Shown here: positions 43,413-55,028 of the stretch, one piece after another
Numbering within the stretch: position 1 is the stretch's first letter
How the letters are laid out: the number at the start of each line of letters is the position of its first letter
The notes under the pieces: generated by a model
Told to the model about the DNA's origin: nothing
What the model saw: the letters and a program-made list of their open reading frames with translations, nothing else
The model's database searches: none
NCBI RefSeq assembly: GCF_002356295.1
Contig: NZ_AP018042.1
Location: forward strand, 1,210,361-1,274,360
DNA length: 64,000 nucleotides
Direction of reading: 5' to 3'
Source: Labilibaculum antarcticum
Lineage (GTDB): Bacteria; Bacteroidota; Bacteroidia; Bacteroidales; Marinifilaceae
Program-made: the position numbers and the translations under genes

Positions 43413-45044
43413 ATGAAAAAACTACTATTAATTCCATTACTGGTGTGCACAGCAATTTGGCAGCACGCCTCTGCCTGCACCGACATTGTTGCCGGTAAAA
43501 AAGCAACGGTTGATGGTTCGGTGATTACATCGCACACCTACGGAGGAAACGATACCCGAATACGTGTTGTTCATGGTCAAAAATTCCCTTTGGGGAGTAT
43601 GACTCCTGTTTATTATGGACTGCAAGAAATTAATGGTTCACTGAATAATTATGGTGAGGTAATTGGCGAAATTCCTCAAGTGGAACAAACCTACACCTAT
43701 TTCCACTCTGCTTATTCCCATACGAACGAATTTCAATTGGCGATTGCAGAAAGTACCTTAAGTCAAAAAGACGAATTACAGGTTGATCGTGAAACCGGTA
43801 AGCAAATTATGACTGTGGAGCAGGCTCAAATATTTGCCTTGCAGCGTTGCAGAACAGCACGCGGAGCCATTCAATTAATAACATCCCTAATGGATCAATA
43901 TGGTTTTCTGCCTTCCTGCGGTCCCGAATCGGAAGCTCTTTGCATTGCCGATCCGAATGAAGTCTGGGTACTGGAAATTGTTGCTGTTGGTAAAAACTGG
44001 ACTCCAGAATCAGGAAAATCAGGAGCCATCTGGGCAGCGCAACGTGTTCCCGACGATCACATAGCCATCGTGCCCAACTGGAGTATCATTAAAGAGATAG
44101 ATTTAAGTAAACCTGAATGGTTCATGGCATCTGAAAATTACCAGCAGGTTGCTATCGATCATGGTTGGTACAATCCAGACTCAGGCAAACCATTTATCTG
44201 GCAGGAAGCTTACAGTCCCTGTTTTCGGGAATGGGCCAGTGGCCGATTCTGGTTGTTTTATTCTCAGTTTGCCCCAAATTTAAAGCAATGGCCTGATAGA
44301 AAATTGAGCGATCCGTTCAAAGGTCAGGATGCATACCATCAGTATGTGGAAGATGTTTCCATCTACCCTTTCTCGGTAAAGCCTGAGAAAAAAATATCCG
44401 TTCAGGATATTATGGCTTTTCAGCGATCAACATTTGAGGGAACCATTTACGATAAAACCTCTGACCCCGACTGGTACGTTCCAAATAAAGAAGGCAAATT
44501 GGTAAAGAGTCCGCTAACTACACCTTTTCCTACAACTGCAATGCGCGAATTACTCGACATTACCAACCGAAGAAATGTTTCGAAAGGCAATTATGGTATG
44601 ATTTGTCAATTGCGGTCATGGTTGCCTGATGCCATTGGCGGTGTATACTGGGTATTTCAGGACAATCAATTTACCTCTCCTTATGTTCCTATTTATGCCG
44701 GAACACAAGAAATTCATGAGTCGTATAAGAACTATGACCCCGAACATTACAATCCGGCTTCGGCCCGATGGGCTATCGATTTTGTAGATAATCTAATGTA
44801 TTTACGCTGGCAGGATGCTGTTAAGGACATGCAGGAATACCGTGATCCTTTCCAGCAAACTTTGTTCGACAATATGGAAGCTACCGACAAAAAAGCGAAA
44901 GAACTTTACGATATAAGTCCTAAAAAGGCAAAAGAATTCCTAACCCAAAAAAGCAATGAAAACATGCAATCTGTGGTTGATTTGTTTACAAAGATTAGGG
45001 ATCTATTAATTACTAAATACACAAACAACAAGCAAGGATCTTAA
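43413..45044 (+). CDS. C69-family dipeptidase (PepD-like), secreted
   Basis: This is an Ntn-hydrolase that cleaves dipeptides. With the start at ATG 43413, a signal peptide (MKKLLLIPLLVCTAIWQHAS) would be cut before Cys22, exposing CTDIVAGKKATVDGSV with the catalytic N-terminal Cys, as the mechanism requires. Further family text: SHTYGGNDTRIRVV, FHSAYSHTNEFQLAIAEST, VEQAQIFALQRCRTARGA and PDAIGGVYWVFQDNQFTSPY. Length 543 aa is standard. The upstream in-frame ATG (43389) is rejected because it adds polar residues before the signal. A hairpin terminator follows. Confidence 0.93.
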   Translation: MKKLLLIPLLVCTAIWQHASACTDIVAGKKATVDGSVITSHTYGGNDTRIRVVHGQKFPLGSMTPVYYGLQEINGSLNNYGEVIGEIPQVEQTYTYFHSAYSHTNEFQLAIAESTLSQKDELQVDRETGKQIMTVEQAQIFALQRCRTARGAIQLITSLMDQYGFLPSCGPESEALCIADPNEVWVLEIVAVGKNWTPESGKSGAIWAAQRVPDDHIAIVPNWSIIKEIDLSKPEWFMASENYQQVAIDHGWYNPDSGKPFIWQEAYSPCFREWASGRFWLFYSQFAPNLKQWPDRKLSDPFKGQDAYHQYVEDVSIYPFSVKPEKKISVQDIMAFQRSTFEGTIYDKTSDPDWYVPNKEGKLVKSPLTTPFPTTAMRELLDITNRRNVSKGNYGMICQLRSWLPDAIGGVYWVFQDNQFTSPYVPIYAGTQEIHESYKNYDPEHYNPASARWAIDFVDNLMYLRWQDAVKDMQEYRDPFQQTLFDNMEATDKKAKELYDISPKKAKEFLTQKSNENMQSVVDLFTKIRDLLITKYTNNKQGS

Positions 45045-45071
45045 TTAACAGTTAAGTTCCTTAACACTAGA

Positions 45072-45110
45072 GAAGGAGATTTCCGGATATCTTTTCCGGA
45101 ATCTTCTTTC
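45072..45110 (+). terminator. Hairpin between C69 dipeptidase and GH2 genes
   Basis: GAAGGAGATTTCCGGA (45072-45087) pairs almost completely with TCCGGAATCTTCTTTC (45095-45110). The tail is only moderately T-rich (TCAACAATTTT), so it may be partial or a processing site. Confidence 0.65.
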
Positions 45111-45123
45111 TCAACAATTTTAA

Positions 45124-48291
<3,168 letters not shown>

Positions 48292-48296
48292 AAATC

Positions 48297-50336
48297 ATGA
48301 AACAACTAAAAATAAATATCTACCTGTTGCTAACCGTTCTTCTTTCTCTTGCATCATGCGCCGATAAAGAAAATATCGATTCAGAAACAGATCTTCAAAA
48401 CCTTTATACAAACGTCCTGAACATTCAGGGAATCCCGCAAGGGCAATTTGAACTGGAACCCTTCGGATTTTCCGATTTAGGTGCATGGCACGGATATGCT
48501 TTGCCGCATCAGGACAGCACTGCTTACTACGGCGGATTTTCAGGACCATTGAGCATGAAAATGTGGGGACAATGGCTGGGGAAAAACCTGAGTCAGCTGG
48601 AATTGACCGATGCCGCAACAATGAAAGCCATTGACTTGAGCAAAGCAAAAGCTGAAATGATTTACAAGCCCGGCATGTTAACTCAGGTACTCGAATTAGA
48701 AGATTGGACAATTGATATTCGCCTGATATTTGTAAGCAATCGCAGCAGTTTAATCGAAACCAAAATCAGCAATAAGAAGGAACACACTGCTAACATTTTT
48801 GTTGGTTGGAAAGGTTCTCTTTTCGAAAAAGGATTGCGCTTAAGCGAATCGACCAACGGCATAAGTGTAGATTTTAAGGATGACACAGAACAATTTCTGA
48901 TTCATACCGATAAAGCGAGAGATGTAATGATATCACCTGATTCTTTATCGTACCGAATGATTTTAAAAGATCAGATTGAAGTCCCCGCTGGTGAATCGGT
49001 AAGTGTAAACCTGCTTCACTCCCATTATTTTAATCAGCAGGAAGCAAATGTAGAAGCTGATATACTGGCAGAATGGCTGCAAAATCCACAGGCTGTTTTC
49101 AAAGCCAATAATGAGCGTTGGAATGGCTATTTGACAAAAGCATTAACAAGTAATAATGCCCTACTGAATAAAAAAGAAAATTGTGCATTAGCTATAAAAT
49201 GTGTGGAAACGCTTACTACTAACTGGCGTTCACCTGCCGGCGATTTAAAGTTCGATGGCGTATTCCCTTCGGCTGCTTATCAAGGTTTTTATGGCTTTTG
49301 GTCGTGGGATAGTTGGAAGCAAGCTGTTGCACTTGTTCGATTCAATCCAGAATTAGCCAAAAGTAACATTTACTCCATGTTCCAATATCAGGACGATATG
49401 GGAATGGTTGCCGACTGTGTTTATTTCGATCCGAAAGAAAACAACTGGCGCGATACCAAAGCTCCATTGGCTAGTTGGGCGGTATTAGAAATATACAAAG
49501 CAACTTCTGATATTGAGTTTGTGAAAGAAATGTATCCTAAGTTGGTGAAATATCACAACTGGTGGTATCAGTATCGCGATAACGATCAAAATGGTTTATG
49601 TGAATATGGATCAACTGATGGCACACTCATTGCTGCCAAATGGGAATCAGGCATGGATAATGCTGTTCGTTTCGATGATTCTAAAATGTTAAAAAACAAT
49701 GAGCATGGATGGTCGATGAATCAGGAATCGGTAGACCTAAATGCTTACCTACAAGCTGAAAAAGAACAATTAGCAGAACTAGCCAAAATTCTAAATTTAA
49801 CTGAAGAAGCTATAACATATAAGCAGGAAGCTTCATCTTTAAGTAAAAGGATTTCTTCTGACTTTTGGGACGAAGCAACAGGCTTTTTCTACGATAGAGA
49901 AATTGTAACAGGTAAACTATTAACTGTACAACAAGGACCTGAAGGCTGGATTCCTCTTTACACTGGCATTGCAACAAAAGAGCAAGCTAAAAGAGTGGTT
50001 TCGATTCTGATGGATTCGACGAAATTTGCCACTAAAGTTCCCTTTCCAACTTTAATTGCAGATCATAAAAAGTTCAATCCCCTTAAGGGATACTGGAGAG
50101 GTCCAGTTTGGTTAGATCAAGCTTACTTTGGCATTAAAGCTTTAGAAAGATATGGCTACAATAAGGAAGCTGACGCATTAAGTAAGAAGCTTATACAAAA
50201 CGCCGAAGGTCTACTTGGGGATTCACCTATTAGAGAGAATTACCACCCGATCAGTGGCGAAGGTTTAAATGCAAATCACTTTTCTTGGTCAGCCGCACAT
50301 TATCTGATGCTGCTTAGTGACGAAAACGATAAGTAA
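48297..50336 (+). CDS. GH63 glucosidase, YgjK-like, lipoprotein
   Basis: The lipoprotein signal ends in LLSLASC (Cys21). The protein resembles E. coli YgjK (GH63, alpha-glucosidase): an N-terminal beta-sandwich super-domain, then an (alpha/alpha)6 barrel. Conserved text includes FYGFWSWDSWKQAVALVRFN with the acid Asp candidate, NNWRDTKAPLASWAVLEIYK, NNEHGWSMNQESVDLNAYL, YWRGPVWLDQAYFGIKALER and SPIRENYHPISGEGLNANHF with the base Glu near the end, then FSWSAAHYLML. Length 679 aa is somewhat shorter than YgjK. It starts 5 nt after the GH2 stop, so both are co-transcribed. Confidence 0.88.
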   Translation: MKQLKINIYLLLTVLLSLASCADKENIDSETDLQNLYTNVLNIQGIPQGQFELEPFGFSDLGAWHGYALPHQDSTAYYGGFSGPLSMKMWGQWLGKNLSQLELTDAATMKAIDLSKAKAEMIYKPGMLTQVLELEDWTIDIRLIFVSNRSSLIETKISNKKEHTANIFVGWKGSLFEKGLRLSESTNGISVDFKDDTEQFLIHTDKARDVMISPDSLSYRMILKDQIEVPAGESVSVNLLHSHYFNQQEANVEADILAEWLQNPQAVFKANNERWNGYLTKALTSNNALLNKKENCALAIKCVETLTTNWRSPAGDLKFDGVFPSAAYQGFYGFWSWDSWKQAVALVRFNPELAKSNIYSMFQYQDDMGMVADCVYFDPKENNWRDTKAPLASWAVLEIYKATSDIEFVKEMYPKLVKYHNWWYQYRDNDQNGLCEYGSTDGTLIAAKWESGMDNAVRFDDSKMLKNNEHGWSMNQESVDLNAYLQAEKEQLAELAKILNLTEEAITYKQEASSLSKRISSDFWDEATGFFYDREIVTGKLLTVQQGPEGWIPLYTGIATKEQAKRVVSILMDSTKFATKVPFPTLIADHKKFNPLKGYWRGPVWLDQAYFGIKALERYGYNKEADALSKKLIQNAEGLLGDSPIRENYHPISGEGLNANHFSWSAAHYLMLLSDENDK

Positions 50337-50355
50337 TTTACGATTAGTAAAAAGG

Positions 50356-50388
50356 GGTATTTCAGATTTTGAAATACCTTTTTTTTTG
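50356..50388 (+). terminator. Intrinsic terminator of the GH2/GH63 operon
   Basis: GGTATTTCA (50356-50364) pairs with TGAAATACC (50370-50378) around a short loop, followed by a run of ten T. It is a textbook intrinsic terminator 20 nt past the GH63 stop. Confidence 0.9.
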
Positions 50389-50542
50389 TATCAAACTAAA
50401 ACACTCCCCTTTATCCCCTTTCAATTACGAAGTAATCGACGTAGTCCACAGGGGAATTTTCAAAGTCCCACTTTTGAAGGGGAATACAGGGAGATGTTCA
50501 GAGTATAAAAAATGTTTCAAACGAAGCCAATAAATACTTAAA
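50389..50542. repeat. CTCCCC...GGGGAATACAGGGAG repeat-like intergenic element
   Basis: ACTCCCCTTTATCCCC (about 50402) is mirrored by AGGGGAATACAGGGAGATG (about 50478), with TCAAAG and ACTTTTGAAGG between them. This is the shape of a small palindromic intergenic repeat. It has no coding potential and is the only copy in the window. Confidence 0.4.
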
Positions 50543-50968
50543 TCAATCAGCCTTCAAGTTATTATCAACTTTATCCTTCATTAAAAAAACATGTTCGATC
50601 TTTTTTTCTTCCAACATATCCAAATAGATGTCCTCAACATGCTCTCGGGCCCAAGGCGTTCTTCTTAAAAATCCGAGGCTCGATTTCATTGTAGGATTAT
50701 ACATGAAACAACGAATATTGACACGATCTCCAAGATACGCCCAACCATAATACACTACCAAACGTTCTAAGATCTGAACCAGCTTCACTCCATGTAAGGG
50801 ATTACTTAATTCTTCTTCGGTAGCTTGTCTCCTGGTTTGCCTAGCAGGTTTCTTTTCATTAAGCTCTTCATTCGTCTTTGCTTTAAACTCTGCATTCAAA
50901 AGTTCATCTGATTGCTTCGGTTTATCAATAGACTCGTTATTATTATTATTATTGTTTTTTATGTCCAT
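50543..50968 (-). CDS. VF530-family DNA-binding protein with Asn-rich N-terminus
   Basis: The 141-aa product has a charged N-terminal extension (residues 1-50) with a run of seven Asn in the first 12 residues. The conserved VF530/DUF2132 domain follows at about 56-118: NPLHGVKLVQILERLVVYYG, WAYLGDRVNIRCFMYNP and SSLGFLRRTPWAREHVEDIY. The domain is small and helical and has been described as DNA-binding; its role is not known. The Asn run is coded by repeated AAT/AAC, a triplet microsatellite (50939-50957). The gene is monocistronic and convergent with the GH63 gene. Confidence 0.88.
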   Translation of the reverse strand: MDIKNNNNNNNESIDKPKQSDELLNAEFKAKTNEELNEKKPARQTRRQATEEELSNPLHGVKLVQILERLVVYYGWAYLGDRVNIRCFMYNPTMKSSLGFLRRTPWAREHVEDIYLDMLEEKKIEHVFLMKDKVDNNLKAD

Positions 50969-51102
50969 TATTGGTAAATGTTTTGTTGGATTCGTTTATT
51001 AAATGATAATCCGATGAATTCCGAATGTGCGGTAAAGAATGGTAATATTTTCAGGAAAATCGCAAGCCTGTTCAATCTCATGCTTGGTAACGATCTTGCT
51101 TT

Positions 51103-51161
51103 GTTTCGTGAGCGATTTCAAAGAGTTGCCTTCTCTACCGACCAAAGGGAGATCACGAAAC
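51103..51161. other. Structured intergenic stretch with 9-bp stem
   Basis: GTTTCGTGA (51103-51111) pairs with TCACGAAAC (51153-51161). Together with flanking partial complementarity this makes a long hairpin in the non-coding region upstream of the VF530 gene. An ORF on the minus strand (50999-51193) crosses it but has no recognisable family. Confidence 0.4.
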
Positions 51162-51253
51162 GAAGTGAGTAAACCGCTAAATAAGCAAGCCACATAAATT
51201 TATACCTTAAGCTAGCACATTTAGTTACTCACTAATAATTATTTCAAAGGTAT

Positions 51254-51360
51254 TCGTGATTAAAAAAAGGGCTTACTGGCGTTTATTAATCGCACTAAAC
51301 TTTCAAAGTCTGCCACAAGACTTCGGGGCAACGCCATGAAATTTAGAATTCCAATCACGA
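51254..51360 (+). ncRNA. Possible structured RNA or small palindromic element: nested stems
   Basis: Four perfect complementary segments are nested in 107 nt. TCGTGATT (51254-51261) pairs with AATCACGA (51353-51360); TGGCG (51277-51281) with CGCCA (51332-51336). Inside, GTTTA (51281-51285, overlapping by one base) pairs with TAAAC (51296-51300) and AAGTCT (51306-51311) with AGACTT (51318-51323). The result would be a closed branch with two inner hairpins. It fits neither a tRNA nor a riboswitch I know; a MITE-like palindromic insertion is the other reading. Confidence 0.35.
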
Positions 51361-51729
51361 TATTTATATAGAATTTTTGGTAAGTGAATATCTCCTAGTA
51401 CTTTTATCATATGCAAATCTTTTTATATGAGCTACAATGATTGTGAATGTGTATTTATATTTCTTTTATCGATCTTAAAATAGACACTTACGTACATGTC
51501 TCCCTTGTTTTACACAGTCATATCCTAGCAGAGTTTTACTCCTATGTTTGTGTTATACTAATTCGGTATTTACCTCGTCTATTTTGCTACGCCATTTTAC
51601 CAATTCATTTTTCCTATCTATCAACTCGGCAATCGTTTTGCCACGAGCCTCGCAGCTAGCAGGCTTTACCTTTACCATAGATGTTCATATAGCCCACTAA
51701 GTTAGCATTAATCTCTGTGATACTCTTTT

Positions 51730-52182
51730 CTTCAGCTGACTTGCTGATGCGAAATCGTTCTTCTAGCTCTTTGACTCGGTTCTAATTTAAGCCACATGTA
51801 ATACCACTAAGGCTAACAGCTAGAACCCGACACATCATTTCAATAGGAAACATATTTATGTGATTTCTTATGAACTGGTAAATCTCCCAACGCTCTTGGA
51901 AAAGATGTGAACTGCTTTTTTAATATATCTCGTTCCATTCTTGCCTCAGCAAGTTCTTTCTTCAAGCTAGATACTTCAGATTCTTCTTTTGTGAGCTTAG
52001 CTTTACCACTGCCAGGGAAACTTGTTCCCTGATAGTTTTCAAACTCACTACGCCAGCGACAAATTAGTTTTGGACGTATAATCCAATTCATGTGCGAGCT
52101 GTCTTATGTTGGCTCTTGAGCAACATAACTCAACAGCATTAAATTTAAACTCTCTGCTAAATTTGCATCTTCCTTTTTCCAT
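51730..52182 (-). pseudogene. IS3-family transposase remnant (OrfA and start of OrfB)
   Basis: From ATG 52180-52182 the text reads MEKGRCKFSREFKFNAVEL, then SRANIRQLAHEL, a frameshift near 52085, IRPKLICRWRSEFENYQG, KLTKEESEVSSLKKELAEAR and MERDILKK. A canonical A-AAA-AAG slip site (minus strand, 51921-51915) follows; one frame continues AVHIFSKSVGRFTSS. A piece FPIEMMCRVLAVSLSG looks like the start of OrfB before the match fades by about 51730. The catalytic DDE part is missing, so it is a dead fragment. Confidence 0.75.
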
Positions 52183-52702
52183 TTCCTAAGATATAAATTA
52201 TTAGAATAATTATACCTTAACTCACTGTCCTTGTAAATATAGCAACTCCAACTCCATACTAACCTATTGGTTCTACTCTCTCTCCGCAATTTAGGAATCA
52301 CCCTAATCCTAAGACTGTAAATCTACTAATTTACAGTCTTTTCTGTTTTCTCACAATTCATTCTATTATAAATAAAGGTAATAGGAAGGGGTACTCTCAT
52401 GTGAACAAATTTCAGAACCCACTTTGTTCACCACAATCCTCCTACTGGTCATAAAAACAGTTGAGTTTTTATGCTAACGTACTATCTTTGTATTAAACTC
52501 CGAGTTAAGCCCGGTTTAAGCAATGGTGTTTAATAAATCCGAGCGCAATCAAGCTTATAATGTGAAAAGTCAGTGATTTTTTTTACTGACCTAGGTTAGA
52601 GTTTAATAGTGATCTGTTAGTTGACAGGATCCCGATCAGAATATTTTCAAAGTTTTAAAGTTACATTCCCTGAAATTTTTTCACCTTTTAAACATTTAAG
52701 AT

Positions 52703-52777
52703 ATGGAGAAAAAGCGAATGAGTTTAAAAGTTGTCAATCCCAATGCAACAGGAATTGACATAGGAAGCAAAAGCTAA
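52703..52777 (+). pseudogene. IS110-family transposase, 5' fragment
   Basis: ATG 52703 begins MEKKRMSLKVVNPNATGID and IGSKS, then TAA. VVNPNAxGIDIGSKxH is the characteristic start of IS110-family DEDD transposases, with the first catalytic Asp in GIDIG. The reading is cut where His would follow, and only a few more matching residues (DQTKNVK) are found in another frame before the GH3 gene end at 52830. Confidence 0.75.
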
Positions 52778-52829
52778 TGGTCGACCAAACTAAAAATGTG
52801 AAAGGGAAAAAAACAGATATTAAAATTTC

Positions 52830-54953
52830 TTATAGCAGTTCAATTTCCTTCTCCACAAGAATATTCTCTACGGAGTTACCTACATATATTTTAAATTTAC
52901 CCGGCTCACTAATCCATGATTTAGATAGCTCATCAAAAAACTGAAGATCCTTAAGTTCAATAGCGAATTCAATAGTTTTCTTTTCTCCAGACTTTAGTTT
53001 CACTTTCTCGAAAGCCATTAGCTCTTTTAGTGGTCTTTTTACCGAAGATTCAACATCACCAATATAAACCTGAACGACTTCCATTCCTTCCAACTTTCCT
53101 GTATTCTCAACTTCTACAGCTAATTTCATGACCTCAGTACTTGTCATTTTAGTTTGACTCAACTGCACATTTTTAATATCGAAAGAGGTGTATGATAATC
53201 CATAACCGAAATCAAATTGAGTGTTTACGCCATAAGTGTCATAATATCGATATCCTACAAACACACCTTCTTTGTAATAATCTGTTTTACGTTTCTCATC
53301 GTAACACTCAAATGCATACTCAGGCGCATCTTCAAAATGTAATGGTAATGTGTATGAAAGTTTACCTGAAGGGTTTACTTTACCGCTTAGCACATTAGCC
53401 AAGGCATTTCCACCTTCCATGCCCGAATAGGCCATTAACACAAGGTTTGATACATTGCCGAGCCATTTATGCATTTCGAATGATGAACCAGATAACATGA
53501 CTACAGCCATGTTTTTATTAGCCTCAGCAAGGCTATTAATAAGTCTATCCTGATTATAGGGTAGTATCATATCTATCTTATCCTGACGCTCGGCATCGAA
53601 CTCATGATTCAGACCTCCAACATAAATAACCACATCTGATTCTGAAGCCAATTTCAAAGCCTCAGCCATAAGTTTCGCTTCGTTTTCGCCATCCTTTGTT
53701 TTATAACCTTTAGCAAAAGACACTTTTGCAGAACTTCCCTTAAGCAAATTCTTTATTCCGTCTAAAGGTGTAATTTCATAATAGGCTTTTGTTCCTGAAC
53801 TTCCTCCTCCTTCGGCGTGAACGGCCGTCGCATTATCTCCAATCACCGCTATTGAAGTAACTTTTGTGAAGTCGATAGGTAATAAGTTTTTATCATTTTT
53901 AAGCAATACAATGCCTTCTTCGGCAGCCTTAAGGGCAAAATCAAAATGCCTTTGAGTAATAAACTCTCCCTTAGGTCTGTTTTCCTTTAATCGAGTTTTA
54001 AAATAGATACGTAAGACACGTCGCACTTTATCATCAATTAAATTTTCTGCGACATGACCTTCTTTTGCCAGTTTAAGAAATGCATCGGCCATATAGTAAT
54101 TGTCGAAACCACCTACGCCTTCTGTACCCATTTCAATATCCAAACCATTATAAACAGCTTCGTGCGTGTTGTGAACAGCACTCCAATCACTTATTACAGC
54201 TCCTTTAAATTTGAGTTTATCTTTCAATACATGTTGAAGCATATATGAATTTTCACTCATGTACTCACCCTTATACTTGTTGTACGATCCCATTACCAAC
54301 ATAGCATTTGCCTCGTCAATAGCTCCAATAAAAGCTGGCAGATAGATTTCATTCAGTGTTCTTTCGCTCATCCATACATTAGGATGCCTTTTATCGTTAT
54401 AAGCAATAAAATGCTTCACACAAGATGCTACGTCATATTTTTGCACCCCTTTAATGTATTCAACACCCAATTTTTCGGATACCAACGGATCTTCACTTAA
54501 ATACTCAAAATTACGTCCACATAGTGGTCTTCTAATGATATTAATGCCTGGAGCCAAATGCACATCCTTGTCTCTAAATCGAGCTTCACGCCCCAAAACA
54601 CTTCCAAACTCATACGCTAATTCAGGATTCCATGTTGCTCCCAATGCCACTCCACATGGCAAATAAGTTGATGAGTCCTTACTATCGGCATGCTCCCATG
54701 AATCTTTTTTAAAATCGAACTTAATACTGTGTGGACCATCTCCCATGGTCAGTTCAGGTATTCCCAAACGAGGAACTCCAGGCAAAGTGAAATTTGTATT
54801 ACCATGACAAAGAGCTACTTTCTCTTCTAAAGTCATTAGGTTTATTAAGGAATCAATTTTATCTTCTACTCTATCAGTTAAATCAATTTTCACCTCGGGC
54901 TTACACGAAAATAATAGTATTCCAGTAAGGATAATTAAAATGTACTTCTTCAT
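52830..54953 (-). CDS. GH3 beta-glucosidase-type enzyme, lipoprotein
   Basis: The lipoprotein signal MKKYILIILTGILLFS ends at Cys17. The GH3 TIM barrel has MTLEEKVALCHG, GDGPHSIKFD, GRNFEYLSEDP and KHFIAYNDKRHPN; the nucleophile candidate is Asp256 in GAVISDWSAVHNT. The second alpha/beta domain (about 350-560) contains VLLKNDKNLLP, VIGDNATAVHAEGG and VVMLSGSSFEMHKW, followed by the fibronectin-like C-terminal domain. 707 aa is normal. The sugar specificity is open; the sulfatase neighbours suggest it trims desulfated beta-linked residues. It is the last gene of the minus-strand operon. Confidence 0.93.
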   Translation of the reverse strand: MKKYILIILTGILLFSCKPEVKIDLTDRVEDKIDSLINLMTLEEKVALCHGNTNFTLPGVPRLGIPELTMGDGPHSIKFDFKKDSWEHADSKDSSTYLPCGVALGATWNPELAYEFGSVLGREARFRDKDVHLAPGINIIRRPLCGRNFEYLSEDPLVSEKLGVEYIKGVQKYDVASCVKHFIAYNDKRHPNVWMSERTLNEIYLPAFIGAIDEANAMLVMGSYNKYKGEYMSENSYMLQHVLKDKLKFKGAVISDWSAVHNTHEAVYNGLDIEMGTEGVGGFDNYYMADAFLKLAKEGHVAENLIDDKVRRVLRIYFKTRLKENRPKGEFITQRHFDFALKAAEEGIVLLKNDKNLLPIDFTKVTSIAVIGDNATAVHAEGGGSSGTKAYYEITPLDGIKNLLKGSSAKVSFAKGYKTKDGENEAKLMAEALKLASESDVVIYVGGLNHEFDAERQDKIDMILPYNQDRLINSLAEANKNMAVVMLSGSSFEMHKWLGNVSNLVLMAYSGMEGGNALANVLSGKVNPSGKLSYTLPLHFEDAPEYAFECYDEKRKTDYYKEGVFVGYRYYDTYGVNTQFDFGYGLSYTSFDIKNVQLSQTKMTSTEVMKLAVEVENTGKLEGMEVVQVYIGDVESSVKRPLKELMAFEKVKLKSGEKKTIEFAIELKDLQFFDELSKSWISEPGKFKIYVGNSVENILVEKEIELL

Positions 54954-55028
54954 ATTATATTTTTAAAAAACTTTCTATTCATCTCATCAATTGCAATCTA
55001 GTATAGATTAGCTCTACACCTAATTCAA

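Noticed and set aside
50999-51193. 64-codon minus-strand frame upstream of the VF530 gene
   Set aside because: It crosses a strong hairpin, and no family could be named. It may be a fragment, but I cannot support a gene.
51447-51659. 70-codon frame on +
   Set aside because: It lies in decayed transposon DNA, has no homology pattern, and minus-strand fragments in the same place look more coding-like.
51915-51921. Working programmed frameshift in the IS3 piece
   Set aside because: The slip site is intact, but both frames are broken elsewhere and the catalytic part is gone.
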